This document shows, one piece after another, positions 7,323-15,664 of a stretch of DNA of 33,714 bases. Where the stretch lies: the NCBI GenBank assembly GCA_947595925.1, contig CANQEV010000037.1, forward strand, positions 1 to 33,714. Direction: 5' to 3'. Origin of the DNA: an uncultured Acetatifactor sp. (lineage in GTDB: Bacteria > Bacillota > Clostridia > Lachnospirales > Lachnospiraceae). The notes beneath the pieces are model-generated. The model had not been told where the DNA came from. It was given only the letters and a program-made list of their open reading frames with translations, and searched no databases. Both the position numbers and the translations under genes were made by a program. The stretch's first letter is position 1. The number at the start of each line of letters is the position of its first letter.

Positions 7323-7411
7323 GAAGGAACAAAGCAGGCGCAAAGAAGAAACAAAAGAAGGAACAAAGAAGGAACAAAGAAAGAGCAAAGAAGGAACAAA
7401 GAAGGAACAAA
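7323..7411 (+). repeat. tandem 11-bp purine-rich repeat in the spacer
   Basis: Eight units of consensus GAAGGAACAAA (one of 12 bp) run without a gap; five are exact. Degenerate versions extend through most of 7243-7475, making the whole 238-base spacer nearly free of pyrimidines other than the periodic C. The period is close to one helical turn, so the C residues face the same side of the DNA. No promoter or terminator is evident in this spacer. Confidence 0.85.
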
Positions 7412-7480
7412 ACAGAAAAAGGGAAAGAACATAGAAGGATCAAGGAAAGATCAAAGAAGGAGCAAAGAGAGGGAAAACTT

Positions 7481-8548
7481 ATGCAGAAAAACGACAGTAT
7501 TTCCATACCCGTGGTCTTAAAGGTCGGCAAGGGCGTCCTGGGGTGTATCGGGTCAATCTTAAAGGAGGAAGAGCTCTCGGAAGTGGCGCTCTTTTTTGGA
7601 AACGGGCTGATCGACCTGTTCGGCGGACAGGTGATGGCGTCTATGAAAGAGGCCGGGGTCACGATCCTGGAATACCAGGAGCTGGACACTGTGGCGATGG
7701 AGGATATCATCTCCCTTGCCTTCTCCATCTCCAACAAGGCCAAGGCCGTGGTCTCCATCGGCGGCGGAAAGGTGATCGACGCGGGAAAATATATGGCTTT
7801 CCTTCGGGGACTTCCTTTCATCAGCGTTCCCACCAGCAGCTCCAGCGACGGTTTTTCCAGCGCCAGCGCGTCCCTCCTTGTGGACGGAAAGAGGACTTCC
7901 GTGCCGGCCAGGCTGGCCTACGGGATCTTAGTGGATACGGATGTGATCCGCACGGCGCCGGTGAAATTCATCTACTCCGGCATCGGGGACATGGCGGCGA
8001 AGATCACCGCCCTCTACGACTGGGTGTTTGAGGCGCAGCATGGTGCCTGTGTTTTGAACGATTTCGCGGTGATGGTGGCGAAGAAGGCGGTGAACAGCTT
8101 TGTGCGGACTCCTTACGAGAGCATTCAGGACGAGGTCTTCCTGAAAGAACTTCTGGATTCCCTCGCCATGAGCGGCATCGCCAATGAGATCGCCGGCAGC
8201 AGCGCGCCCACCAGCGGCAGCGAGCACCTGATCTCCCACGCGCTGGATAAGTTCCTAGAAGAGCCCCAGCTGCACGGCATCCAGGTTGGGATCGCCACCT
8301 ATATCATGGCCAAGGTGCAGGATCACCGCTATGTGAGGATCCACAAGGTGTTTACGGACACGGGCTTCTGGGACTATGTGGAGACCCTTCAGATGAAACA
8401 GAGCGATTTCATCAAGGCCATCGATATGGCACCCTCCATCAAGCCTCACCGCCATGTGTACCTTCACGAGGAGCAGTACCGGGAGGCGGCAAAGAAGCTG
8501 GTTCTGGAGGACGAGGTTCTTCAGAGGGTGCTTGTGAAGGACTGCTGA
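7481..8548 (+). CDS. egsA: sn-glycerol-1-phosphate dehydrogenase-like (AraM/EgsA family)
   Basis: A 355-residue member of the metal-dependent alcohol dehydrogenase/dehydroquinate synthase superfamily, expected to reduce dihydroxyacetone phosphate to glycerol 1-phosphate with NAD(P)H in the cytoplasm. Seen in the sequence are the nucleotide-binding GGGKVIDAGKYMAF, the SVPTSSSSDGFSSASASL phosphate/substrate loop, and metal ligands Asp170 (GIGDMAAK), His249 (SGSEHLISHALDK) and His265 (LHGIQVGI). Length fits the family. The ribosome binding site GAGAGGG precedes ATG 7481. No partner prenyl transferase (PcrB/GGGP synthase) is present in the window, so the downstream use of glycerol 1-phosphate is unknown. 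The alternative is another iron- or zinc-containing polyol-phosphate dehydrogenase. Confidence 0.8.
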   Translation: MQKNDSISIPVVLKVGKGVLGCIGSILKEEELSEVALFFGNGLIDLFGGQVMASMKEAGVTILEYQELDTVAMEDIISLAFSISNKAKAVVSIGGGKVIDAGKYMAFLRGLPFISVPTSSSSDGFSSASASLLVDGKRTSVPARLAYGILVDTDVIRTAPVKFIYSGIGDMAAKITALYDWVFEAQHGACVLNDFAVMVAKKAVNSFVRTPYESIQDEVFLKELLDSLAMSGIANEIAGSSAPTSGSEHLISHALDKFLEEPQLHGIQVGIATYIMAKVQDHRYVRIHKVFTDTGFWDYVETLQMKQSDFIKAIDMAPSIKPHRHVYLHEEQYREAAKKLVLEDEVLQRVLVKDC

Positions 8549-8620
8549 GCGCGCGGCGAAAGCCCGGCCGGGAATCCGCTGATATTGAGTATGACCTTCA
8601 GCGGCAAAAGTAAAAAAGTC

Positions 8621-8709
8621 GGCAAGACCCAAAATAAGAAGCTGGCAAGACCCAAAAAAGAAGTTTGCAAGACCCCAAAAAAGAAGCTGGCAAGACCCAA
8701 AATAAAGGA
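8621..8709 (+). repeat. four tandem 22-23-bp repeats in the spacer
   Basis: Units at 8621, 8644, 8666 and 8689 share GGCAAGACCCAAAA followed by AAGAAG-type sequence, with small indels. They sit between the dehydrogenase stop (8548) and the promoter of the diguanylate cyclase gene. Both strands have open frames through the repeat, but neither has a ribosome binding site I would trust. Confidence 0.8.
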
Positions 8710-8819
8710 ACTGTATGGCAAAGCGATGATAAAGGAAAACGGACTGGACTTCAAGGGTACAGGGCAAAAAATTATGCATGGGTTTTGTCAAATATTCGGT
8801 GGAATAGAAAGAATTCTTG

Positions 8820-8828
8820 TGATATAAT
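8820..8828 (+). promoter_or_regulatory. extended -10 promoter for the diguanylate cyclase gene
   Basis: TGA immediately before TATAAT (8823-8828) matches the extended -10 pattern. No good -35 hexamer is seen 17 bp upstream. The start of transcription would be near 8835, at the 5' edge of the putative leader structure. Confidence 0.55.
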
Positions 8829-8837
8829 CATAAATAT

Positions 8838-8908
8838 GTCTCAAATGCGGGCCTGAAAATCAGGAAAAACAGGCGGCCTGCAGGCAGAAAGTCTAAGTGG
8901 GATGAGAC
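8838..8908 (+). ncRNA. putative structured 5' leader
   Basis: GTCTCA (8838-8843), just after the predicted transcription start, can pair with TGAGAC (8903-8908). Between them lie CCTGA-AAA-TCAGG (8852-8864) and a CAGG/CCTG/CAGG block (8870-8884) that can form either of two short hairpins. It does not match the c-di-GMP (GEMM) riboswitch consensus. The stems are short, so chance is a real alternative. Confidence 0.3.
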
Positions 8909-8936
8909 GAGAAAAAGTGAGTGAAAGGATTTCGAC

Positions 8937-10829
8937 ATGATCAACGGACATAAGATCGTTGCACTCTGCATGGCGAGGATCCATGATGAGGACAGCTATA
9001 AATTTATAGAGCGTCTGAGCAATATGCTGGTCAGTCGGGGGCACAGGCTCTTTGTTTACAGCACGAATTCCGACCTGTTCCAGCGTACGCCCAGCGACGT
9101 CGCCCAGAAGGCGGTCTATGAACTGATCCCCTACGACCTGGTGGACGTTGTCGCGATCATGGAGGAAAAGATCAACGATAAATCCGTAGTGGAGGATATC
9201 ATCCGCCGTGCCAGGAACGCGGGAAAGCCGGTGATCACGGTGGGCAACGCCTACGAGGGCTGCGGCAATATCCAGTTCGCCTATGAAAAGGGCTTTGAAA
9301 AAGTTGTAAAGCATGTGATCGTGGAACACGGACTCCTGGATCTGCACCTGATCGCCGGTATGCCGAACAATAGCTTTTCGGATGATCGGATCGCGGTCTT
9401 TCGCCGGGTGCTGGAAGAGAACGGCGGCGTCTTCCGGGAGGACATGGTGAGTTACGGCTATTTCTGGTCGGGGCCGACGAAAGAAGTGGTGGAAAAACTG
9501 GTGCGGGAAAAGAGAGTTCCCCGGGGGATCATCTGCTGCAATGACATCATGGCAGTCACCACCTGCACGACGTTAAAGAAGTTTGGGTATTCCGTGCCAA
9601 GGGACGTTCTGGTGACGGGTTTTGACGGGATTGACGAGATTCAGTATTCCGAACCGCCGATCACTTCCTGCCAGTGCCGCTTCGAGGATATCGCGGACCA
9701 GCTGGCGGAGTGCGTGGACCAGGATTACAGTACCTACCCGCAGATGCGGATCAAGATTTCGCCTTTCCTGATCCGGTCGGAGTCCTGCGGATGCATGAAG
9801 GGGATGCACGCCAACGCCTGCGAGCAGCTCACGGAGCTCAACAACCGTTTCTTTTTGTACCAGGATGATGAATATGCCCTGACGGAGCTGTCCGCCAGGA
9901 TACAGACCAGCAAGACGATGGAGGAAGCCTCCGCCTGCCTGAACTCTCATTATCAGGTGAATGAACTGTGCATTCTCCTGCGGCGGGAGATGACGGACGA
10001 TACAAGAAATCCCCTGGAGCCTTTGATCGGAGATCCCTTTGGCGACAATCTGATTGTGTTCTTTGACGCGGATGACCAGGAAAATTTTAAGCCCTACGAT
10101 ATGAAGAGGCAGGAAATCATTCCGAAACTGGCGGAGAGGGTGGAGAAACCGTACCCCCTGATCTTTTCGGTAATCAACTTCCTGATGATCCCCATGGGAT
10201 ATGTGTGCTTTTATTTCTGGGGGTTGGATAAAATGCGGCTGGGAAAGATCCCGCAGGTCGTCAGCGTCTTAAACAACGCTCTGGGAAGCCTTCGAAACGT
10301 GCGCTATCAGCAGAACCTGAACCGCCGGATCGAGAATATGTATAAAGTGGACGCTCTGACGAATCTCTACAACCGAAACAGTTTTTACCAGGCTTTTAAC
10401 CAGCTGAAGGAAAAATATGAGAGCGAGGGAATCTCCCCGGAGCTCACCATCATCTTTGCGGATGTGGACGGCCTGAAACAGATCAACGATCAATACGGGC
10501 ATACGGAGGGAGACGTGGCGATCCGGATCGCCGCCAGGGCCCTGCGCGCCGCCTGCCCGGAGAACGCGCTGTGCGTGCGCTTCGGCGGGGACGAGATGAT
10601 CGCCGTGACGGATGAGGAATGCGAGGAGGGCGAGATCCGCCGGCGCTTTGAACAATACATTCAGGAGAGGAATCAGGAGCTGAACAAGCCCTACAATATC
10701 TCCGCCAGCTTAGGCGTGTTCACCGCGAAGCAGGCCAGGGAACTGGATTTTGAGGCATTGATGAAGGAAGCGGACGAGGCGATGTACCAGGAGAAACGGG
10801 CGAAGAAGGCCGCCGCGGCCAAGCGGTAA
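8937..10829 (+). CDS. diguanylate cyclase with LacI-type ligand-binding domain
   Basis: A 630-residue protein with no membrane span or signal peptide. Residues 1 to about 280 form a periplasmic-binding-protein-like domain of the LacI type (KIVALCMARIHDEDSYKFIERL, then GIICCNDIMAVTTCTTLKKFG and VTGFDGIDEIQYSEPPITS), but without the N-terminal DNA-binding helix-turn-helix. A Cys-containing junction (SCGCMKG) and a middle GAF-like region follow. The C-terminal GGDEF domain has DALTNLYNRNSFY, FADVDGLKQINDQYGH and an active-site GGDEM at residues 550-554, so cyclic di-GMP synthesis is expected. The RxxD product-inhibition site is absent (PENA in its place). It would sense a small cytoplasmic ligand, perhaps a sugar given the GH3 gene 111 bases downstream; that is inference. 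Confidence 0.87.
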   Translation: MINGHKIVALCMARIHDEDSYKFIERLSNMLVSRGHRLFVYSTNSDLFQRTPSDVAQKAVYELIPYDLVDVVAIMEEKINDKSVVEDIIRRARNAGKPVITVGNAYEGCGNIQFAYEKGFEKVVKHVIVEHGLLDLHLIAGMPNNSFSDDRIAVFRRVLEENGGVFREDMVSYGYFWSGPTKEVVEKLVREKRVPRGIICCNDIMAVTTCTTLKKFGYSVPRDVLVTGFDGIDEIQYSEPPITSCQCRFEDIADQLAECVDQDYSTYPQMRIKISPFLIRSESCGCMKGMHANACEQLTELNNRFFLYQDDEYALTELSARIQTSKTMEEASACLNSHYQVNELCILLRREMTDDTRNPLEPLIGDPFGDNLIVFFDADDQENFKPYDMKRQEIIPKLAERVEKPYPLIFSVINFLMIPMGYVCFYFWGLDKMRLGKIPQVVSVLNNALGSLRNVRYQQNLNRRIENMYKVDALTNLYNRNSFYQAFNQLKEKYESEGISPELTIIFADVDGLKQINDQYGHTEGDVAIRIAARALRAACPENALCVRFGGDEMIAVTDEECEEGEIRRRFEQYIQERNQELNKPYNISASLGVFTAKQARELDFEALMKEADEAMYQEKRAKKAAAAKR

Positions 10830-10940
10830 GAAATGCCGCCGAAAGGCGCGGGCACGGCAGAGACGACATAAATTTTAAGTGAGGGTAAAGTCGAAAAGTT
10901 CCCGAGCCGATAAAAGCAGGGAGACAGTGAGGAGTATGGC

Positions 10941-13679
10941 ATGAGCAAGATCTTGGACTGGAAAAAATATCTGGATAAGGCTGTGGAAGCCGTGGCGGAG
11001 GGCGTTGTCCTCGTAGAAAACCGGAACGGGGTCCTGCCGCTGGACAGGGAGCAGGAGGTCGCCGTGTTCGGGCGGATCCAGCTGAACTATTATAAGAGCG
11101 GCACCGGCTCCGGGGGCATGGTGAACGTATCCCGGGTCATCGGTATTCCCGACGGCCTTATGGAGCGGGGAGCGAAGCTGGATCAGGAGCTCCTGGAAAC
11201 CTATAAGAGCTGGGTGGAGAAGAATCCCTTCGATCAGGGGGCGAGCTGGGGCGGGGAGCCCTGGTCCCAGAAGGAAATGCCCCTGGAGGAAGATCTGGTA
11301 AAGCGGGTTGCGGGCCGGTGCGGGACCGCGGTGGTGGTGATCGGACGCACCGCCGGGGAGGAGATGGACAACTCCGAGACCGCGGGCTCTTATCTGCTGA
11401 CGCCGGGAGAGGAGGACATGCTGCGGATCACCAGGAAGTATTTTAAGAGACAGGTGGTCGTGCTGAACGTTGCCGCTGTCCTGGACATGGGCTTTGTGGA
11501 TACCTATTCTCCCGACGCGGTGCTGTACGCCTGGCAGGGCGGCATGACCGGCGGCCTGGGCACGGCGGATGTGCTTCTGGGCAATGTCAGTCCCTCCGGA
11601 AAGCTGACGGACACCATAGCCTATCACCTGAAGGATTACCCCTCCTATTCCAATTTTGGGGATTCGAAGAAAGCGTTTTACTGTGAAGATATCTATGTGG
11701 GTTACCGCTATTTTGAAACTTTTCAGAAAGACGCAGTGCGGTATCCCTTCGGCTACGGCCTGTCCTACACGGAGTTTTCCTATCGGGACGCGAAGATAAC
11801 CTGGGATCAGGCCGCCGGAGAATGTCGGGCGGAGGTGACGGTGAAAAACTGCGGCGCTTTCCCGGGAAAAGAGACTGCGCAGGTCTATTGCCAGGCCCCT
11901 CAGGGGAAGCTGGGAAAACCGGCGCGGGTGCTCTGCGGATTCGGAAAGACGAAGACGCTGCAGCCCGGGGAGGAGGAGACGCTTGTGATCGAGATCCCCG
12001 TGGACAGCTTTGCCTCCTACGACGACAGCGGCGTTACGGGACATCCCTACGCATATCTTTTCGAGGCGGGGGACTATTATTTTCATATCGGCAGGAATGT
12101 GCGGGATACCATGGTTCCCGCTATCGTAAAGTTGGAGGAAACGCTGGTCCTGCGTCAGGTTTCGTCCGCCCTGGCTCCCGTGCAGCCCTTTGACCGGCTG
12201 GTGAACCGGGACGACGCGGCGGTCTATGAGCCGGTGCCCCTGTCGGAGCCGGGAGAGGCGGAGCGGAGGCTTCGGTCCCTGCCGGAGGAGATCCCATACA
12301 CGGGAGATCTGGGAATCCGGCTGGCGGATGTGGCGTCCGGAGAACATACCATGAAAGAATTTATCGGACAGCTCTCGGACGAGGATCTGTCCTGCATCAT
12401 TCGCGGCGAGGGCATGGGAAGCCCGAAGGTGACGGCCGGGACCGCGGCGGCCTTCGGCGGCGTTTCCGATCATCTGATGGAGCTGGGGATTCCCTGCGGG
12501 TGCTGTTCCGACGGTCCCTCCGGAATGCGGCTGGACTGCGGTGACAAGGCTTTCAGCCTTCCCGGCGGCACCATGCTGGCCTGCACCTGGAACCGGGAGC
12601 TCCTGCAGGAACTCTTTGGCTATACGGGCCTGGAGATGAGCGCCAGCCGCGTGGACTGCCTTCTGGGGCCCGGTATGAATATTCACCGTCACCCTCTGAA
12701 CGGCAGGAACTTTGAGTATTTTTCCGAGGATCCCTTCCTCACCGGAGAGATGGCCGCGGCGCAGCTCAAAGGTCTGCACAGCGCGGGCGTCACGGGAACG
12801 ATCAAACATTTCTGCGGCAATAATCAGGAGACAGGGCGTCACACCATAGATTCCGTGATCTCGGAGAGGGCGCTGCGGGAAATTTACTTAAAGGGTTTTG
12901 AGATCGCCGTGAAGAAAGGCCGGGCCGTGACGATCATGACCACTTATGGCAGTGTGAACGGCCTCTGGACGGCGGGGAGTTTTGACCTGACGACCACGAT
13001 CCTGAGACGGGAGTGGGGCTTTGAAGGCTTTGCCATGACGGACTGGTGGGCGAATATCAACCGTAGGGGACAGGAGCCGGATAAGAGTGATTTTGCGGCT
13101 ATGGCCATGGCCCAGAATGATGTCTACATGGTGTGCGCCGACGGCCAGAACCACGAGGACAACACGCTGGAATCCCTTCGGAAGGGAGAGCTTCACCGGG
13201 CGGAACTGCAGCGCAATGCAGGGAATATCCTGAATATGCTGCTCCACACCCATGCCATGGAAAGACTCCTGGGAACGGAGGAGAAAGTGGAGATCATTGG
13301 CCGGGAGGACGACGGACTGGAGGGCCAGGGAGAGGTTCCCTGCTATGTCCTGGACGGCAGCCTGGAGGTGGATCTCAGCGGCGTAGAGGCAGCCAGGGGC
13401 GTAAGCTACAGCTTTATCCTGGATGTGAAGAAACTTGTGCGGTACGAATTTACCCTGACCGCCTCCTCGGACGCGGGGGAACTGGCGCAGATACCGATTA
13501 CGGTGTTCTGCATGGGGACGGCATCCGGCACCTTTACCTTTAACGGCACAGGAGGCAGACCCGTCAGCTTTTCGGGAGATACCTACCTGTTTTCCCGTTA
13601 CACTACGGTCCGCCTGTACTTTGCCCAGGGCGGTCTGGACTTAAAGACCATAAGCTTCCGGTGCATCGGAGAGGAATAA
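10941..13679 (+). CDS. circularly permuted GH3 family glycosidase (beta-glucosidase-like)
   Basis: A 912-residue protein, cytoplasmic by lack of a signal peptide; the ribosome binding site is GAGGAG. The domain order is reversed relative to most GH3 enzymes. The alpha/beta sandwich (GH3_C) comes first (EGVVLVENRNGVLPLD at about 20-35; GEEMDNSETAGSYLLTPGEE), then a fibronectin-III-like part (about 265-405). The TIM-barrel domain comes last (SDGPSGMRLD; GPGMNIHRHPLNGRNFEYFSEDP; KHFCGNNQE with Lys622-His623). The nucleophile is Asp701 in AMTDWW. The same order is known from Butyrivibrio and Ruminococcus beta-glucosidases. The C-terminal 140 residues form an extra beta-rich domain, possibly carbohydrate-binding. 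It probably cleaves imported beta-linked oligosaccharides; exact specificity is unknown. Confidence 0.87.
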   Translation: MSKILDWKKYLDKAVEAVAEGVVLVENRNGVLPLDREQEVAVFGRIQLNYYKSGTGSGGMVNVSRVIGIPDGLMERGAKLDQELLETYKSWVEKNPFDQGASWGGEPWSQKEMPLEEDLVKRVAGRCGTAVVVIGRTAGEEMDNSETAGSYLLTPGEEDMLRITRKYFKRQVVVLNVAAVLDMGFVDTYSPDAVLYAWQGGMTGGLGTADVLLGNVSPSGKLTDTIAYHLKDYPSYSNFGDSKKAFYCEDIYVGYRYFETFQKDAVRYPFGYGLSYTEFSYRDAKITWDQAAGECRAEVTVKNCGAFPGKETAQVYCQAPQGKLGKPARVLCGFGKTKTLQPGEEETLVIEIPVDSFASYDDSGVTGHPYAYLFEAGDYYFHIGRNVRDTMVPAIVKLEETLVLRQVSSALAPVQPFDRLVNRDDAAVYEPVPLSEPGEAERRLRSLPEEIPYTGDLGIRLADVASGEHTMKEFIGQLSDEDLSCIIRGEGMGSPKVTAGTAAAFGGVSDHLMELGIPCGCCSDGPSGMRLDCGDKAFSLPGGTMLACTWNRELLQELFGYTGLEMSASRVDCLLGPGMNIHRHPLNGRNFEYFSEDPFLTGEMAAAQLKGLHSAGVTGTIKHFCGNNQETGRHTIDSVISERALREIYLKGFEIAVKKGRAVTIMTTYGSVNGLWTAGSFDLTTTILRREWGFEGFAMTDWWANINRRGQEPDKSDFAAMAMAQNDVYMVCADGQNHEDNTLESLRKGELHRAELQRNAGNILNMLLHTHAMERLLGTEEKVEIIGREDDGLEGQGEVPCYVLDGSLEVDLSGVEAARGVSYSFILDVKKLVRYEFTLTASSDAGELAQIPITVFCMGTASGTFTFNGTGGRPVSFSGDTYLFSRYTTVRLYFAQGGLDLKTISFRCIGEE

Positions 13680-13876
13680 AAAGACTTCCCGGGGCCTAGA
13701 CAGAAAACGGTTGGGGAAAGAACCGGGCGGTTCCGGCGGAGACAGAGGAAACAACGGCAGGGCGGCAAAGGAAAGAGAGCCGTCCGGGGGCCACGGGAAA
13801 AAAGATGCAGCCGCGGGCGGCAGGAGAAGGAAAAAACGGTTTGTGCCGCCGGCTTTTGGCGGCGAAAAGGAGAAAA

Positions 13877-14887
13877 ATGGAAGAAGAAAAGCAGGAATTT
13901 TACGCAAAGGCAAGGAAAGATCTGTCCGCGGTGGGACTCACCATGGTGATCGGGACGGTGCTCTTTATAGGGGTACAGTATCTTGCGGCGCTGCTCTATC
14001 GACTGGCGCTGGGAGATGCCGACGGCAATCTCAACATCGTGATCCTGGTGGAGCTGATCCCCACCTACCTGTTTGCCATGCCCTTGACGATCTTTCTCAT
14101 GAAAAAACTGCCGGGGGTGACGATTCCCAGACGCCGGATGAGCGTGCTCCAGTTTTTGGGATCTGTCGCCTGCGTGTTCGGCGTGATGATCACCTGCAAT
14201 ATCGTGGGCCTGCTTCTCACGGCGGGGATCGGGCAATTAGTCGGGAAACCGGTACAGAACCAGGCCGTGGATCTGATCACAGGTCTGAATCCAATGGTGA
14301 GCCTGGTTATCGTTTCCATTGCGGCCCCTGTTTTTGAGGAACTGATCTTCCGGAAGATGATCGTGACGAGAACCCTGCGGTACGGGGAGGGCGTGGCCAT
14401 TTTCCTGTCCGGATTCATGTTTGGGCTCTTTCACGGAAATCTGAACCAGTTTATGTACGCTTTTGGCCTGGGGATGTTCCTGGCGTTTCTCTATATTCGG
14501 ACCGGGGATATCCGGGTGACCATCGGCCTGCACATGATCGTGAATTTCACCAGCAGCGTATTGGGATCCCTCGTGCTGAAAAACCTATATACCCCGGAGA
14601 TGCTGGAGGCGATGGAAAACGGCAATACCTCGGCGATGACGGGGTATATGCTGGGACATATGGGCGCTTTCCTGCTTGCCCTTGGATATATGGTCCTGGA
14701 GTACGGGCTGGCGCTTCTGGGAATTATTCTCCTGATCGTCTTCCATAAGAAGTTCGCCCTGCGGCCCATGAAGCAGCCTATTGAAAAAGGAAAGAGGCTG
14801 TCGGTGATCTTTGGAAATATCGGGATCCCCTTATTCTGCGGGATCTGGATCGTGATGATCGTGCTGCAGCTCCTGGGACTGCGGTAG
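13877..14887 (+). CDS. CPBP family intramembrane metalloprotease
   Basis: A 336-residue polytopic membrane protein. ATG 13877 is preceded by AAGGAG; the open frame before it is GC-rich spacer. The three CPBP/Abi motifs are intact: Glu154-Glu155 with Arg in EELIFRK, the His in FHGNLNQF, and HMIVNF. Around eight hydrophobic segments flank them. Family members include the eukaryotic CAAX protease Rce1 and bacterial proteins involved in bacteriocin immunity or membrane-protein turnover; the substrate here is unknown. It lies 197 bases after the GH3 gene, and that spacer has no promoter or terminator I can identify. It is followed after 18 bases by the acyl-ACP thioesterase gene, with which it is probably cotranscribed. 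Confidence 0.85.
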   Translation: MEEEKQEFYAKARKDLSAVGLTMVIGTVLFIGVQYLAALLYRLALGDADGNLNIVILVELIPTYLFAMPLTIFLMKKLPGVTIPRRRMSVLQFLGSVACVFGVMITCNIVGLLLTAGIGQLVGKPVQNQAVDLITGLNPMVSLVIVSIAAPVFEELIFRKMIVTRTLRYGEGVAIFLSGFMFGLFHGNLNQFMYAFGLGMFLAFLYIRTGDIRVTIGLHMIVNFTSSVLGSLVLKNLYTPEMLEAMENGNTSAMTGYMLGHMGAFLLALGYMVLEYGLALLGIILLIVFHKKFALRPMKQPIEKGKRLSVIFGNIGIPLFCGIWIVMIVLQLLGLR

Positions 14888-14905
14888 GGAAACGGGAGGC
14901 TTGAC

Positions 14906-15643
14906 ATGTATACATTTGACAGCAGAATACGGTTCAGCGAGACAGACAGCGATAGGAAACTTTCACTGCTGGGCCTTTTGAATTACTTCCAGGACTGCAG
15001 TACCTTTCAGGCGGAAGCGGTGGGAATGGGGCTTGGCTACATGCTGGAACGGAAGCTTGCCTGGGTGCTGAGCTCCTGGCAGATCACGGCGGATAGATAC
15101 CCGGAATTGGGGGAGACGGTGACCATTGGGACCATACCGTACCGGATCCGCGGCTTTATAGGCTGCCGGAATTTTTTTATGCGGGATTCGGAGGGACGAT
15201 ATCTGGCGAAAGCCAACAGCATCTGGGCGCTGATCGATCTGACGAGCGGGAAGCCGGTGGCGGTTCCTCCGGAGATGTACGAGGCGTACAGGCCGGAAGA
15301 ACCTCTTGAGATGGAATATGCGGACAGGAAGATCGTGATGCCTGCGGGGGGCAGGCAGCAGGATGGCATAACCATAGGCCCCCATCATTTAGATGCAAAC
15401 CGCCATGTGAACAATGGGCAGTATGTGGCGATAGCGGAGGACTGTCTGGACCGGGGGCATGGCCAGGTGCGCCAGCTCCGGGTAGAGTATAAGAAACAGG
15501 CGTTTCTAGGTGACATCCTTTACCCGTACCTTGTGGAGAACGAGGATGTGACATTTGTGTCACTTCAGGACGGAGATGGGAAAGTTTATGCGGCGGTGGA
15601 GTTCGATACCGCGGCCCGGCCGGAGAGTACGATATCCGGCTGA
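14906..15643 (+). CDS. acyl-ACP thioesterase
   Basis: A 245-residue double-hotdog enzyme that would release free fatty acids from acyl carrier protein in the cytoplasm. The first hotdog begins MYTFDSRIRFSETDSDRKLSLLGLLNYFQDC, typical of the bacterial FatA/FatB-like family. The second contains the catalytic-region motif LDANRHVNNGQYV (Asn and His). WVLSSWQI and the conserved IRGFIGCRNFFM also fit. Length is normal. The ribosome binding site is GGGAGG. It ends 21 bases before cvfB and probably shares an operon with the CPBP protease gene upstream. Confidence 0.88.
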   Translation: MYTFDSRIRFSETDSDRKLSLLGLLNYFQDCSTFQAEAVGMGLGYMLERKLAWVLSSWQITADRYPELGETVTIGTIPYRIRGFIGCRNFFMRDSEGRYLAKANSIWALIDLTSGKPVAVPPEMYEAYRPEEPLEMEYADRKIVMPAGGRQQDGITIGPHHLDANRHVNNGQYVAIAEDCLDRGHGQVRQLRVEYKKQAFLGDILYPYLVENEDVTFVSLQDGDGKVYAAVEFDTAARPESTISG

Positions 15644-15664
15644 CGAAAGAAAGAGAGCGGCAGA

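Noticed and set aside
7323-8709. Repeat arrays considered as CRISPR
   Set aside because: Units are 11 or 22-23 bp, directly adjacent, degenerate and without unique spacers; no cas gene is present.
8585-8827. 80-codon + strand frame through the 22-bp repeats
   Set aside because: Its KKLARPKK-like repeats follow from the DNA repeat, no ribosome binding site is seen, and it covers the downstream promoter.
8835-8936. c-di-GMP (GEMM) riboswitch before the GGDEF gene
   Set aside because: The conserved GEMM elements (GGGCAAACC and ACGCAAAGCC-type blocks) are absent.
10875-12842. 655-codon open frame on the minus strand opposite the GH3 gene
   Set aside because: It is antisense to a gene with intact GH3 motifs, has biased His/Arg/Gly-rich composition and no ribosome binding site; GC-rich coding DNA often leaves such shadows.
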